NCBI RefSeq assembly: GCF_019145375.1
Contig: NZ_JAHSTX010000001.1
Span: 4,799,501-4,863,500, forward strand
Source of the DNA: Pseudomonas triticicola
GTDB lineage: Bacteria > Pseudomonadota > Gammaproteobacteria > Pseudomonadales > Pseudomonadaceae
Length of the DNA stretch: 64,000 nucleotides
Reading direction: 5' to 3'
Shown here: in pieces, positions 1-8,733 of the stretch
How the letters are laid out: each line of letters begins with the position of its first letter
Numbering within the stretch: position 1 is the stretch's first letter
The notes under the pieces: generated by a model
Database searches by the model: none
What the model was told of the DNA's origin: nothing
What the model saw: the letters and a program-made list of their open reading frames with translations, nothing else
Position numbers and translations under genes: made by a program

Positions 1-140
1 AGTGGGTGAGAGGCTTCGGTGAAGTCAGGGCAGGGCGGCATCGAAGTCTGCGAAGGGGCTGAATATTCTCGGCCGCAGTCCACGCAGGCGTAAGTGCCAG
101 CCGAAATGTCACTGCCGTAAGGAACGCTGTTTTTTTGCAT
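1..140 (-). CDS. Zinc-ribbon protein, C-terminus off the window
   Basis: This partial gene begins at an ATG complementary to 138-140 and runs off the left edge after 46 codons. The visible residues start MQKNSVPYGSDISAG and contain TYACVDCGREY, a single CxxC knuckle, then a Pro-rich stretch with another Cys (PPCPD). This is the pattern of small rubredoxin-like or zinc-ribbon proteins common beside argB in pseudomonads. A purine-rich GGAG lies upstream of the start. The second CxxC expected for a complete zinc ribbon would lie outside the window. No precise function can be given. Confidence 0.75.
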   Translation of the reverse strand, partial: MQKNSVPYGSDISAGTYACVDCGREYSAPSQTSMPPCPDFTEASHP

Positions 141-240
141 GGGAGGATCTCCGTTGGATGAGAGGAAGATCCTATGGAGATTTGTTCTGAAGGGATGTCG
201 GACGTTTCGCTGTGTCGAGTCAGGCTTTTCCTGCGCGCAT

Positions 241-330
241 AAAAAGATCGCAGCCTTCGTCAGTTCCTACAAAAGCGGATTCTCGCGTGTGCGAAATCCC
301 TGTAGGAGCTGCCGAAGGCTGCGATCTTTT
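241..330. repeat. REPIN, GATCGCAGCCTTCGGCAG family
   Basis: Two inverted copies of a motif reading GATCGCAGCCTTCG(G/T)CAG(C/T)TCCTAC face each other around a spacer of about 40 bp. The same motif recurs at 31331-31404 and as a single copy at 40136-40166. It lies between argB and the zinc-ribbon gene, and the RNA could fold into a long hairpin. Confidence 0.85.
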
Positions 331-348
331 GCTTTCAGCGATCAGCCA

Positions 349-1254
<906 letters not shown>

Positions 1255-1271
1255 TCAGGGCTCCGGGTGGA

Positions 1272-2669
1272 TCAGAACGGTAGTTGGAGATCAGGTGCAA
1301 CGCGTTTCAGTTGGGCGTGGAACACATCCTTGATGCGCTGCAATTCAGCCTCGTCATCGGCCTCGAAGCGCAGCACCAGCACCGGTGTGGTGTTGGACGC
1401 GCGCACCAGGCCCCAGCCTTTGGCGTAATCGACCCGCACGCCGTCGATGGTGGTCAGGTCGGCGCCTTCGCCCCACTGAGCATCGTGCAGTGCATCAATG
1501 ATGCTGAATTTGCTCTCTTCGGTCACATGGATATTGATTTCCGGCGTGGAAATATCGTTCGGGAAGGTCGCAAACAGCTCTTCCGCAGTGGATTTTTCCT
1601 TGCTGAGAATCTCCAGCAGGCGTGCGGCGCTGTAGATGCCGTCGTCGAAACCGAACCAGCGCTCCTTGAAGAAGATGTGCCCGCTCATTTCGCCGGCCAA
1701 CAGCGCGCCGGATTGTTTCATTTTCTTTTTGATCAACGAGTGACCGGTCTTCCACATTAGCGGCCGACCGCCGTATTCCTTGATCAACGGCACCAGGCGA
1801 CGGGTGCATTTGACGTCAAAGATGATTTCCGCGTCCGGGTTGCGCGCCACTACGTCGCGAGCGAACAGCATCAGCAGACGATCCGGGTAGACGATACTGC
1901 CGGTGTTGGTCACCACGCCGACGCGGTCGCCGTCGCCGTCGAAGGCCAGGCCGATATCGGCGTTGGTTTCCTTGACCTTGGCGATCAGGTCGACAAGGTT
2001 TTCCGGTTTGCCCGGGTCCGGGTGATGGTTAGGGAAGTTGCCGTCGACTTCGCAGAACAGCGGGATGACTTCGCAGTTCAGCGCTTCGATCAGTTGCGGG
2101 GCGATCACGCCGGCCGCGCCGTTGCCGCAGTCGACCACGACTTTCAGGCGACGAGCGAGTTTGATGTCCTGGACGATTTCGGTGTTGTAGCGGTCGAGGA
2201 TTTCGACCTGAGTGACGCTGCCCTGGCCAGTGCTCAGGTCGTTGTTCTTGATGCGCTCGTGGAGCACCTGAATCTGCTCGTTGGCGAGGGTGTCGCCGGC
2301 GATGACGATTTTGAAACCGTTGTAGTTCGACGGATTGTGGCTGCCGGTGAGCATCACCCCGGACTTGCCGGCCAGCACGTTGGCTGCGTAATACAGCGCT
2401 GGCGTGGGCACCAGGCCGACATCGCTGACGTGGCAACCGCTCTCGGCGATGCCGCGAATGAGCTCCGCCACCAGCTCCGGGCCGGACAGGCGGCCGTCAC
2501 GACCGACCGACACATTCGGTTCGCCCTGGGCCAGGCTCTGCGAGCCGATGGCACGGCCGATCCAGTAGGCGGTTTCGCCGTTGAGGAATTCCGGCACGGT
2601 GCCACGAATGTCGTAGGCGCGGAAAATGCTGTCAGGCAGCTTCGGGGCGATCTTGGCGGGGGTGCTCAT
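1272..2669 (-). CDS. algC: Phosphomannomutase/phosphoglucomutase AlgC
   Basis: AlgC interconverts the 1- and 6-phosphates of mannose and glucose, supplying precursors for alginate, LPS core, Psl-type polysaccharides and rhamnolipid sugars. The 465-residue protein has all four domains of the alpha-D-phosphohexomutase family. Visible motifs are the catalytic phosphoserine loop TGSHNP (Ser110), the metal loop DGDGDR at 244-249, the sugar-binding GEMSGHIFF, and the C-terminal phosphate-binding RASNTTPVL. The length is two residues more than the 463 I recall for P. aeruginosa AlgC. It lies between dut and argB on the same strand. Confidence 0.97.
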   Translation of the reverse strand: MSTPAKIAPKLPDSIFRAYDIRGTVPEFLNGETAYWIGRAIGSQSLAQGEPNVSVGRDGRLSGPELVAELIRGIAESGCHVSDVGLVPTPALYYAANVLAGKSGVMLTGSHNPSNYNGFKIVIAGDTLANEQIQVLHERIKNNDLSTGQGSVTQVEILDRYNTEIVQDIKLARRLKVVVDCGNGAAGVIAPQLIEALNCEVIPLFCEVDGNFPNHHPDPGKPENLVDLIAKVKETNADIGLAFDGDGDRVGVVTNTGSIVYPDRLLMLFARDVVARNPDAEIIFDVKCTRRLVPLIKEYGGRPLMWKTGHSLIKKKMKQSGALLAGEMSGHIFFKERWFGFDDGIYSAARLLEILSKEKSTAEELFATFPNDISTPEINIHVTEESKFSIIDALHDAQWGEGADLTTIDGVRVDYAKGWGLVRASNTTPVLVLRFEADDEAELQRIKDVFHAQLKRVAPDLQLPF

Positions 2670-2869
2670 CTGTGGACATGCTCCATCTCGAAAAGGGCGG
2701 GACAGACCGGCGAAATGTTCGACGGCAGGCTCAAACTGAAGGGTATGACGGCGTTTTCCACAGAGAGTTCGTGCTATGAAAGGGCCATGACGCCCCGGCT
2801 GGCGTGGCTTTCGGCCGGCAAAACCTTGATTTACGGTGTTAAAACCTGCTGCCGATGTAGCGCATTTTT

Positions 2870-2901
2870 TGTGGTGAGGGGATAAACCCCCTCACCACAA
2901 T
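2870..2901. repeat. Palindromic repeat upstream of algC, GGTGAGGGGAT family
   Basis: TTGTGGTGAGGGG and its exact reverse complement CCCCTCACCACAA flank a short centre, giving a near-perfect hairpin of about 13 bp per arm. It lies 13 bp downstream of the dut stop codon, so it could end dut transcription before algC. Related arms occur at 10295-10427 and 49290-49383. Confidence 0.8.
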
Positions 2902-2914
2902 AATTTTTATCCGG

Positions 2915-3370
2915 TTATTTGGTGCCGGTATGGCCAAAACCACCGGTACCGCGCTCGGTCTCGACAAACTCTTCAACCATTTCGAAATGCGCCTGCACCA
3001 CCGGCACCAGCACCAATTGCGCCAGACGTTCGCCGACGGTCATGGTGAAGTCGCTCTGGCCGCGGTTCCAGCAGGAGACCATCAGGGGGCCCTGGTAATC
3101 GGAGTCGATCAGGCCGACCAGATTGCCCAGCACGATGCCATGTTTGTGGCCCATGCCCGAGCGCGGCAGGATCAGCGCGGCGAGATTCGGGTCGCCGATA
3201 TAGACCGACAGGCCGGTGGGAATCAGCACGGTTTCACCCGGTTTGATCACGATGTCCTGTTCCAGCATGGCGCGCAGGTCGAGGCCGGCGGAGCCCGGAG
3301 TGGCGTATTGCGGCAGCGGGAATTCGCTACCGATGCGTGGATCGAGGATCTTGGCTTGCAAAGCGTGCAT
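2915..3370 (-). CDS. dut: Deoxyuridine 5'-triphosphate nucleotidohydrolase
   Basis: dUTPase hydrolyses dUTP to dUMP and pyrophosphate, which keeps uracil out of DNA and feeds dTMP synthesis. The 151-residue protein shows the five conserved motifs of trimeric dUTPases: SAGLDLRA at 27-34, PRSGMG at 69-74, GLIDSDYQG at 86-94, a motif-4 RLAQLVL segment and the C-terminal P-loop-like GTGGFGHTG. Its start lies 5 bp after the coaBC stop, so the two genes are almost certainly one transcript. Confidence 0.97.
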   Translation of the reverse strand: MHALQAKILDPRIGSEFPLPQYATPGSAGLDLRAMLEQDIVIKPGETVLIPTGLSVYIGDPNLAALILPRSGMGHKHGIVLGNLVGLIDSDYQGPLMVSCWNRGQSDFTMTVGERLAQLVLVPVVQAHFEMVEEFVETERGTGGFGHTGTK

Positions 3371-3375
3371 GTAAA

Positions 3376-4584
3376 TTAAACCTGGTTCAGACGTTCGGCG
3401 ATAAAAGTGACCAGTTGACGAGCGATCTTGCTCTTGCTGGTCTGGGCGAAAACCGTGGCGTGCAGCTCACGGTCGATGACGCTGCAGGCGTTTTCTTCGC
3501 TGTTGAAACCGATGCTCGGGTTGGCGACGTCGTTGGCGACGATCAGATCGAGATTCTTGTCCTTCAGCTTGCGTGCAGCGTAGTCGAGCAGGTGTTCGGT
3601 TTCGGCAGCGAAGCCGACACTGAACGGACGGTCGGGACGGGTCGCGATGGTGGCCAGGATGTCCGGGTTGCGCACCATTTGCAGGACGAAGCCGTCACCG
3701 CTCGTAGGATCTTTCTTGAGTTTATGCGGAGCTACTACTTCCGGGCGGTAGTCCGCCACCGCTGCCGACGAGATGAACACGTCGCAAGGCATGGCCGATT
3801 CGCAGGCGGCGAGCATGTCGCGGGCGCTGACCACATCGATCCGCGTCACGCGATCAGGTGTCGGCAGGTGCACCGGGCCGCTGATCAACGTCACACGGGC
3901 GCCGGCTTCCACGGCTGCTTCGGCGAGGGCAAAGCCCATTTTTCCCGAGCTGTGGTTGGTGATGTAGCGCACCGGGTCGATGTTTTCCTGAGTCGGGCCG
4001 GCGGTGATCACCACATGCTTGCCGGTCAATGCCTGGCGCTGGAAGCAATCAGCGGCGAGCAGCGCCAGGTCGGTGGCTTCCATCATGCGGCCCATGCCGA
4101 CGTCGCCGCAGGCCTGGCTGCCCGAGGCCGGGCCGAAAGTCTTCAGGCCTCGGCTTTCCAGCAGTTGCAGGTTGGCCTGGGTCGCCGGGTCGCGCCACAT
4201 CGCCTGGTTCATCGCTGGCGCGACAGCAACCACGGCGTCGGTGGCCAGCACCAGCGTGGTCAGCAGATCGTTGGCAATGCCTTGGGCCAGGCGGGCGATC
4301 AGGTCGGCGGTGGCCGGAGCGATCAGCACCAGATCGGCCCATTTCGCCAACTCGATATGGCCCATGGCGGCTTCGGCGGCAGGGTCGAGCAAGTCGAGGT
4401 GAACGGGATGGCCCGACAGGGCCTGCATGGTCAGCGGGGTGATGAATTCGGCGCCGCCATGGGTCATGACCACGCGCACTTCGGCACCCTGGTCGATCAG
4501 GCGGCGAACCAGATCAGCGCTCTTGTAGGCCGCAATGCCGCCGCCGACGCCCAGAACGATGCGTTTCCGATACAGCCGCTGCAT
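3376..4584 (-). CDS. coaBC: Bifunctional phosphopantothenoylcysteine decarboxylase/synthase
   Basis: CoaBC performs two steps of coenzyme A synthesis. Its CoaB half ligates cysteine to 4'-phosphopantothenate with CTP, and its CoaC half, a flavoprotein, decarboxylates the product. I place the start at [21 protein letters not shown], giving 402 residues, the usual family length. The open frame extends further upstream but that part has no family character. An alternative ATG (MKGRP) lies five codons earlier. Visible are the N-terminal flavin-binding [11 protein letters not shown], the PAMNQAMW segment, and the CoaB NHSSGKMG motif. It is divergent from radC. Confidence 0.95.
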   Translation of the reverse strand: MQRLYRKRIVLGVGGGIAAYKSADLVRRLIDQGAEVRVVMTHGGAEFITPLTMQALSGHPVHLDLLDPAAEAAMGHIELAKWADLVLIAPATADLIARLAQGIANDLLTTLVLATDAVVAVAPAMNQAMWRDPATQANLQLLESRGLKTFGPASGSQACGDVGMGRMMEATDLALLAADCFQRQALTGKHVVITAGPTQENIDPVRYITNHSSGKMGFALAEAAVEAGARVTLISGPVHLPTPDRVTRIDVVSARDMLAACESAMPCDVFISSAAVADYRPEVVAPHKLKKDPTSGDGFVLQMVRNPDILATIATRPDRPFSVGFAAETEHLLDYAARKLKDKNLDLIVANDVANPSIGFNSEENACSVIDRELHATVFAQTSKSKIARQLVTFIAERLNQV

Positions 4585-4717
4585 AGGTCTGCCTTTCATT
4601 TCGTTGATGACTGCGGTGCGATGCCCCTCCCCAGGGTTGAATCGACCGCCAAAAAGATGGGCTACGATATCACAGCGACCGCTACGGAACAGCGGCGCCC
4701 ACAGACAAGGAGGTGCT

Positions 4718-5392
4718 ATGAGTATTCGCGATTGGCCGGCGGCGGAACGGCCGCGGGAAAGGCTGTTGGAGCATGGGGCGGGAAGTCTTTCGGACGCCGA
4801 GTTGTTGGCGATTTTTCTGCGCACCGGATTGCCCGGAAAAAGCGCTGTCGACCTTGCCAGACATCTGCTGACGCAATTCGGTGGCCTGCGTTTGCTGCTT
4901 GAGGCCGATCAGGACGCATTCAGCAAACAAATGGGCCTCGGCCCGGCCAAGTTCGCCCAGCTGCAAGCCGCGCAGGAAATGAGCAAGCGCCATCTGGCCG
5001 AGCGCTCACGACAGAAGCCGGCACTGGAGAACCCTCAGGTCGTCCGCGATTACCTCAAAGCGATGCTGCGGCATGAGCCGCACGAGGTGTTCGGCTGCCT
5101 GTTTCTCGATTCAAAGCACCAGGTGCTCAATTTCGAGGCGCTGTTTCGCGGCTCGATCGACAACACCAGCGTGCACCCCCGGGAAGTGGTGAAGCGCGCG
5201 CTGGCCAATAACGCTGCAGCGGTGATCCTCTGTCACAACCACCCGTCCGGCAACACCGATCCGAGTCAGGCGGACAGGCTGCTGACCAAACGGCTACAGA
5301 AGACCCTGGAGTTGATCGACGTGCGAGTGCTCGATCACTTTATCGTCGGAGACGGCGAACCATTGTCGATGGCGGAGTGTGGCTGGATGTAG
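4718..5392 (+). CDS. radC: RadC/YicR family JAB-domain protein
   Basis: The 224-residue protein has an N-terminal helix-hairpin-helix-like region and a C-terminal JAMM/MPN metal-binding domain with [14 protein letters not shown] near residues 172-185, the signature of the family. The start at 4718 is set by a strong AAGGAGG eight bases upstream. A longer frame exists upstream but overlaps coaBC in antisense. The original link to DNA repair has been questioned for this family, and its biochemical role is not settled. It is divergent from coaBC, as in other pseudomonads. Confidence 0.93.
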   Translation: MSIRDWPAAERPRERLLEHGAGSLSDAELLAIFLRTGLPGKSAVDLARHLLTQFGGLRLLLEADQDAFSKQMGLGPAKFAQLQAAQEMSKRHLAERSRQKPALENPQVVRDYLKAMLRHEPHEVFGCLFLDSKHQVLNFEALFRGSIDNTSVHPREVVKRALANNAAAVILCHNHPSGNTDPSQADRLLTKRLQKTLELIDVRVLDHFIVGDGEPLSMAECGWM

Positions 5393-5415
5393 TTCTCGGC
5401 GCCAATTCTGGACCC

Positions 5416-5506
5416 TGTGGGAGCGAGCCTGCTCGCGAAGGCGTTTTATCAGTCAGCATCATTGTTTGCTGACAGACCGCTTTCGCGAGCAGGCTCGCTC
5501 CCACAG
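5416..5506. repeat. REPIN, GTGGGAGCGAGCCTGCTCGCGA family
   Basis: Two inverted copies of TGTGGGAGCGAGCCTGCTCG flank about 40 bp of unique sequence. It sits between the convergent ends of radC and the following solute-binding gene, where its RNA hairpin could act as a bidirectional terminator. Confidence 0.9.
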
Positions 5507-5539
5507 ATTGTTTACATCCACCGGTTTGTGTCAGACAGG

Positions 5540-7126
5540 TTATTTGAGGATGACCTTGGAATAATCCTGCCGGCCAAACGGGCTGACGGAATAACCCTGA
5601 ACATCCTTGCGCGTCAAAGCGTAGGCCGTCGGGTGCGCCAGTGGCAGCCACAACGCCTGCTGCTGGATCTGCGCCTGTGCCTGTTCATACAGCTTGGTGC
5701 GCACGCCTTGCTCGCTGGTGGTCTTGCCGGCGCTGATCAGCTTGTCCAGATCGGCGTTGCAGTACCGCGCGAAGTTGGTCCCGGACTTCACCGCCGCGCA
5801 GGAAAACTGCGGAGTGAGGAAGTTGTCCGGGTCGCCGTTGTCGCCGGCCCAGCCCATGAACAGCAGATCATGCTCGCCGGCCTTGGCGCGACGAATCAGC
5901 TCGCCCCATTCGATCACACGAATTTCTGCCTGGATGCCGATCTCGGCCAGATCCGATTGCAGCATCTGCGCGCCGAGACTTGGGTTCGGGTTGAGCAGGC
6001 TGCCCGATGGCCGCGTCCAGATTGTGGTCTGGAAGCCATCCTTCAAGCCGGCCTTGGCCAGCAGCGCCTTGGCTTTGGCCACGTCGTGTGGATAGCCCGG
6101 CAGGTTCTTCGCGTAGCTCCAGGTGTTCGGCGGGTACGGGCCGTTGGCCGCTTCGGCGGTGTCTTCGAACACGGCTTTGATGTAGTTGGCCTTGTCGAAA
6201 GCGAGGTTGATCGCCTGGCGCACTTCCGGCTTGTCCAGCGGCGGATGCTGGCTGTTAATGCCCACGAAAGCGGTCATGAACGCGTCAGTCTTTTCGACTT
6301 TCAGCGTCGGCTCCTTCAGCGCAGCCTGTACGTCCAGTGGTTTTGGCGACAGGGCAATCTGGCATTCATTGCGCCGCAGCTTTTGCAGGCGCACGTTGGC
6401 GTCCGGCGTGATGGCGAAAATCAACGGGTCGACGGCAGGCTTGCCACGGAAATAGTCTGGATTGGCCTTGTAGCGAATCGCCGCGTCTTTCTGGAAGCGA
6501 TTGAACACGAACGGGCCGGTGCCGATCGGCTGGCTGTTGAGTTTGTCGGTGGCGCCGGCCTTCATCAGTTTGTCGGCATATTCGGCGGAATAGATCGAGG
6601 CGAAACCCATGCTCAGCGTCGCGAGGAAGGTCGAATCCGGATGGTCGAGGGTAAAACGCACGGTCAGCGGGTCGAGGGCGTCGATCTTCTTGATCAGGCT
6701 CGGCAGTTGCATCGACTGCGCATGGGGGAAGCCGCTCTGGGCGACCTTGTGCCACGGGTTGGCCGGGTCGAGCATGCGGTCGAAGCTGAACTTGACGTCT
6801 TCAGCGCTCAGCTCGCGGCTCGGCTTGAAATAATCGGTTGTATGAAATTTCACCTGCGGGTGCAGCTTGAACACGTAGGTCAGGCCGTCGGTGCTGACTT
6901 CCCAGCTATCGGCGAGGCTCGGGATGACCTTGCCACTGGCGGTGTCGAAATCCACCAAGCGGTTCATCAGTACGTCAGCCGAAGCATTGGTGGTGGTCAG
7001 CGAGTTGTACTGCACCACGTCGAACCCTTCGGGGCTGGCCTCGGTACACACGCTCAACGCGGCGGCCTGGGCGAGGGGGCTCAGCAACAGCGGAGCGAGT
7101 AACAGGGGTAGGGCAGCGAGGCGCAT
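5540..7126 (-). CDS. Periplasmic peptide-binding protein of an ABC transporter (DppA-like)
   Basis: This 528-residue protein belongs to solute-binding protein family 5 (DppA/OppA, Pfam SBP_bac_5). A signal peptide with hydrophobic core ALPLLLAPLLLSPLAQA is followed by the mature start ALSVCTEASPEGFDVVQYNS, typical of DppA paralogues. The family binds di- or oligopeptides in the periplasm and delivers them to an inner-membrane permease. No permease or ATPase genes lie next to it, so it probably shares a Dpp transporter encoded elsewhere, as multiple DppA paralogues do in P. aeruginosa. The PAO1 positional counterpart is the DppA5-type gene next to rpmB. Confidence 0.92.
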   Translation of the reverse strand: MRLAALPLLLAPLLLSPLAQAAALSVCTEASPEGFDVVQYNSLTTTNASADVLMNRLVDFDTASGKVIPSLADSWEVSTDGLTYVFKLHPQVKFHTTDYFKPSRELSAEDVKFSFDRMLDPANPWHKVAQSGFPHAQSMQLPSLIKKIDALDPLTVRFTLDHPDSTFLATLSMGFASIYSAEYADKLMKAGATDKLNSQPIGTGPFVFNRFQKDAAIRYKANPDYFRGKPAVDPLIFAITPDANVRLQKLRRNECQIALSPKPLDVQAALKEPTLKVEKTDAFMTAFVGINSQHPPLDKPEVRQAINLAFDKANYIKAVFEDTAEAANGPYPPNTWSYAKNLPGYPHDVAKAKALLAKAGLKDGFQTTIWTRPSGSLLNPNPSLGAQMLQSDLAEIGIQAEIRVIEWGELIRRAKAGEHDLLFMGWAGDNGDPDNFLTPQFSCAAVKSGTNFARYCNADLDKLISAGKTTSEQGVRTKLYEQAQAQIQQQALWLPLAHPTAYALTRKDVQGYSVSPFGRQDYSKVILK

Positions 7127-7572
7127 GGTCGGTTTCCTTTACAGATCGAAGGCCCATCTGCAAGTGCAGTCTGGAAAAGTCCTACCCTAGAGCTCTGAAT
7201 TGCAAATGACTATCCCCTTTTTGCATTTTCAGGCGCACTCTTGCGCGGTTTCGAGCGTGGGCAGCCAGATGAAAAGTCTGAATCGGCTGTAGGACGGGAT
7301 TTCTGCGACGAGTGGTCAAAACTGGCCGCAGCCTTTGCCCAAGGCGTCTGCGGCGGAAAAAATCGCCCTTTTGCCGATTGATTGCACACCGATTGTTGTT
7401 GCACCCCGGTCTTTCTGGTATAAAGCAGCGCTCTTTTCTAGGGGCCCGGTTCCTTCACTGTAGGTGTAGCCGGTAAGACCTCTAAAGAAACGCGGCGCCT
7501 GGCGCCAAATGACTGAGAGATTAAGCGGCCAACCCATGCCGGGTTGGGCATGTGGTTTTAGAGGGCTGAGGC
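7127..7572. other. Intergenic region holding the rpmB promoter and leader
   Basis: This 446-bp stretch separates the peptide-binding gene (minus strand) from rpmB (plus strand). I see no credible protein gene in it. It must hold two divergent promoters. The right half gives a leader of roughly 140 nt before rpmB, with several GC-rich inverted segments around GGCGCCTGGCGCC and CCCATGCCGGGTTGGG. Confidence 0.6.
7396..7424 (+). promoter_or_regulatory. Putative sigma-70 promoter of rpmB-rpmG
   Basis: TTGTTG at 7396-7401 and TATAAA at 7419-7424 are separated by 17 bp, a good match to a sigma-70 promoter. Transcription would begin near 7431, leaving a leader of about 140 nt before rpmB. Confidence 0.6.
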
Positions 7573-7806
7573 ATGTCGAGAGTATGTCAAGTTACCGGTA
7601 AGGGTCCGGTGACTGGGAATAACATTTCCCACGCAAACAACAAAACCCGTCGTCGTTTCCTGCCGAACCTGCAGCATCACCGCTTCTGGGTTGAAGAAGA
7701 GAAACGTTTTGTGCGTCTGCGCGTATCTGCCAAAGGCATGCGTATCATCGACAAGCGTGGCATCACTGTCGTGCTCGCCGAACTTCGCCGCGATGGCAAG
7801 ATTTAA
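7573..7806 (+). CDS. rpmB: 50S ribosomal protein L28
   Basis: The 77-residue basic protein begins [20 protein letters not shown] and contains the [14 protein letters not shown] segment diagnostic of bacterial L28. It binds 23S rRNA in the large subunit. It is the first gene of a two-gene operon with rpmG, 11 bp downstream, the arrangement conserved across gammaproteobacteria. Confidence 0.98.
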   Translation: MSRVCQVTGKGPVTGNNISHANNKTRRRFLPNLQHHRFWVEEEKRFVRLRVSAKGMRIIDKRGITVVLAELRRDGKI

Positions 7807-7817
7807 GGGAGCTAATC

Positions 7818-7973
7818 ATGCGTGAATTGATTCGTTTGATCTCGAGCGCCGGTACTGGTCACTTCTACACTACCGACAAGAACAAGCGTACTACCCCGGA
7901 CAAAATCGAGATCAAGAAATATGATCCGGTTGTTCGCAAGCACGTGATGTACAAGGAAGGCAAAATCAAGTAA
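7818..7973 (+). CDS. rpmG: 50S ribosomal protein L33
   Basis: The 51-residue protein starts [19 protein letters not shown] and ends [18 protein letters not shown], an unmistakable L33. The start codon follows AAGGGAGC by eight bases. It lacks the CxxC pairs of zinc-binding L33 paralogues, so it is the zinc-independent form. A strong terminator follows directly. Confidence 0.98.
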   Translation: MRELIRLISSAGTGHFYTTDKNKRTTPDKIEIKKYDPVVRKHVMYKEGKIK

Positions 7974-7992
7974 TTGATTTTTCCTGACTGCG

Positions 7993-8027
7993 AAAAAGGC
8001 CCGTATCGTGAGATGCGGGCCTTTTTT
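7993..8027 (+). terminator. Terminator of the rpmB-rpmG operon
   Basis: AAAAAGGCCCG and CGGGCCTTTTTT form a GC-rich stem ending in a T run, 20 bp after the rpmG stop. It is a textbook intrinsic terminator. Confidence 0.9.
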
Positions 8028-8058
8028 GTTTGCCTTGCATTTGGTGTTGCCTGTCCTG

Positions 8059-8109
8059 CGCTCCCACAATGGAATGCGTTCGAATGTGGGAGCGAGCCTG
8101 CTCGCGAAG
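8059..8109. repeat. Degenerate REP element, GTGGGAGCGAGCC family
   Basis: One good REP arm (TGTGGGAGCGAGCCTGCTCG, 8085-8104) is faced by a truncated inverted arm (GCGCTCCCACAA). It lies between rpmG and the convergent cupin gene. Confidence 0.7.
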
Positions 8110-8134
8110 AGGCCGGTGAAATCAGCGCACAGAC

Positions 8135-8497
8135 TCAAGCCTTCTGTTCAAAGATCACATAAACCTTGCGGCAAGCCTCAAGCACTTCCCAGGTTCCGCG
8201 AAACCCTGCCGGAATCACGAAGCGATCGCCAACGCGCAAGGTCTTGGCATTGCCATCGCTGTCACGCAATACCGAAACCCCCTGCAGAATCTCGCAGTAC
8301 TCATGCTCGGTGTAATTTACCGTCCACTGACCCACCGCGCCTTCCCACACACCCACGCCCATTTGCCCACAAGGGCTGTCGTATTGATGAAACACCGCCT
8401 GCTCAGGATCGCCCTTGAGCACCTTCGCCGGGTCCGGGCGATAGCGCTCGGCTTCGCTGCTGGCGAGGCTGATGTCGACGACGTTCTGGATGTTCAT
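8135..8497 (-). CDS. Cupin-domain protein (DUF861/Cupin_3 type)
   Basis: The 120-residue protein has a single C-terminal cupin barrel. The EHEYCEILQGVSVL and FVIPAGFRGTWEV segments are typical of the Cupin_3 (DUF861) family, in which small proteins of this kind often accompany aldehyde dehydrogenases and polyamine genes. It is transcribed divergently from kauB, and candidate PauR sites lie between them. In PAO1 this position holds an aminotransferase gene as I remember it, so the neighbour differs here. The substrate is unknown, and a sensory or hydrolase role in amine catabolism is only inferred from context. Confidence 0.8.
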   Translation of the reverse strand: MNIQNVVDISLASSEAERYRPDPAKVLKGDPEQAVFHQYDSPCGQMGVGVWEGAVGQWTVNYTEHEYCEILQGVSVLRDSDGNAKTLRVGDRFVIPAGFRGTWEVLEACRKVYVIFEQKA

Positions 8498-8550
8498 TGT
8501 TGTTTTCTCCGCTAATGACGGCGCGTGGGCTGGAATGGGCCAAAGTCTAT

Positions 8551-8566
8551 GTTTATTAAAATGAAC
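8551..8566. promoter_or_regulatory. Candidate PauR/PuuR operator 1 (kauB-cupin divergent region)
   Basis: GTTTATTAAAATGAAC is an almost perfect 16-bp palindrome (GTT.ATT..AAT.AAC). Its right half with the following A resembles the E. coli PuuR recognition sequence AAAATATAATGAACA as I recall it. It lies in the divergent region between the cupin gene and kauB. The assignment is an inference. Confidence 0.45.
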
Positions 8567-8594
8567 ACCGCAAGGCCGTATGGCCAGCTTATGT

Positions 8595-8609
8595 CAAATA
8601 TATTGAAAC
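8595..8609. promoter_or_regulatory. Candidate PauR/PuuR operator 2 (kauB upstream)
   Basis: CAAATATATTGAAAC matches 11 of the first 13 positions of the E. coli PuuR site as I recall it, and its core ATATTGAA recurs near the pauR promoter. It lies about 125 bp upstream of the kauB start and 28 bp from operator 1. Confidence 0.45.
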
Positions 8610-8733
8610 AAACCCGGCCGCTGGTTTAGGGTGGCGGGTGCCTCGGGCCGAAAGTGCAGGCTGGCCGGGCAGAATTCTTGAACAGCGCCGCAGCGCTTGC
8701 GGTGCTCGTATTCAATAAGAGGAGGACACCCGA

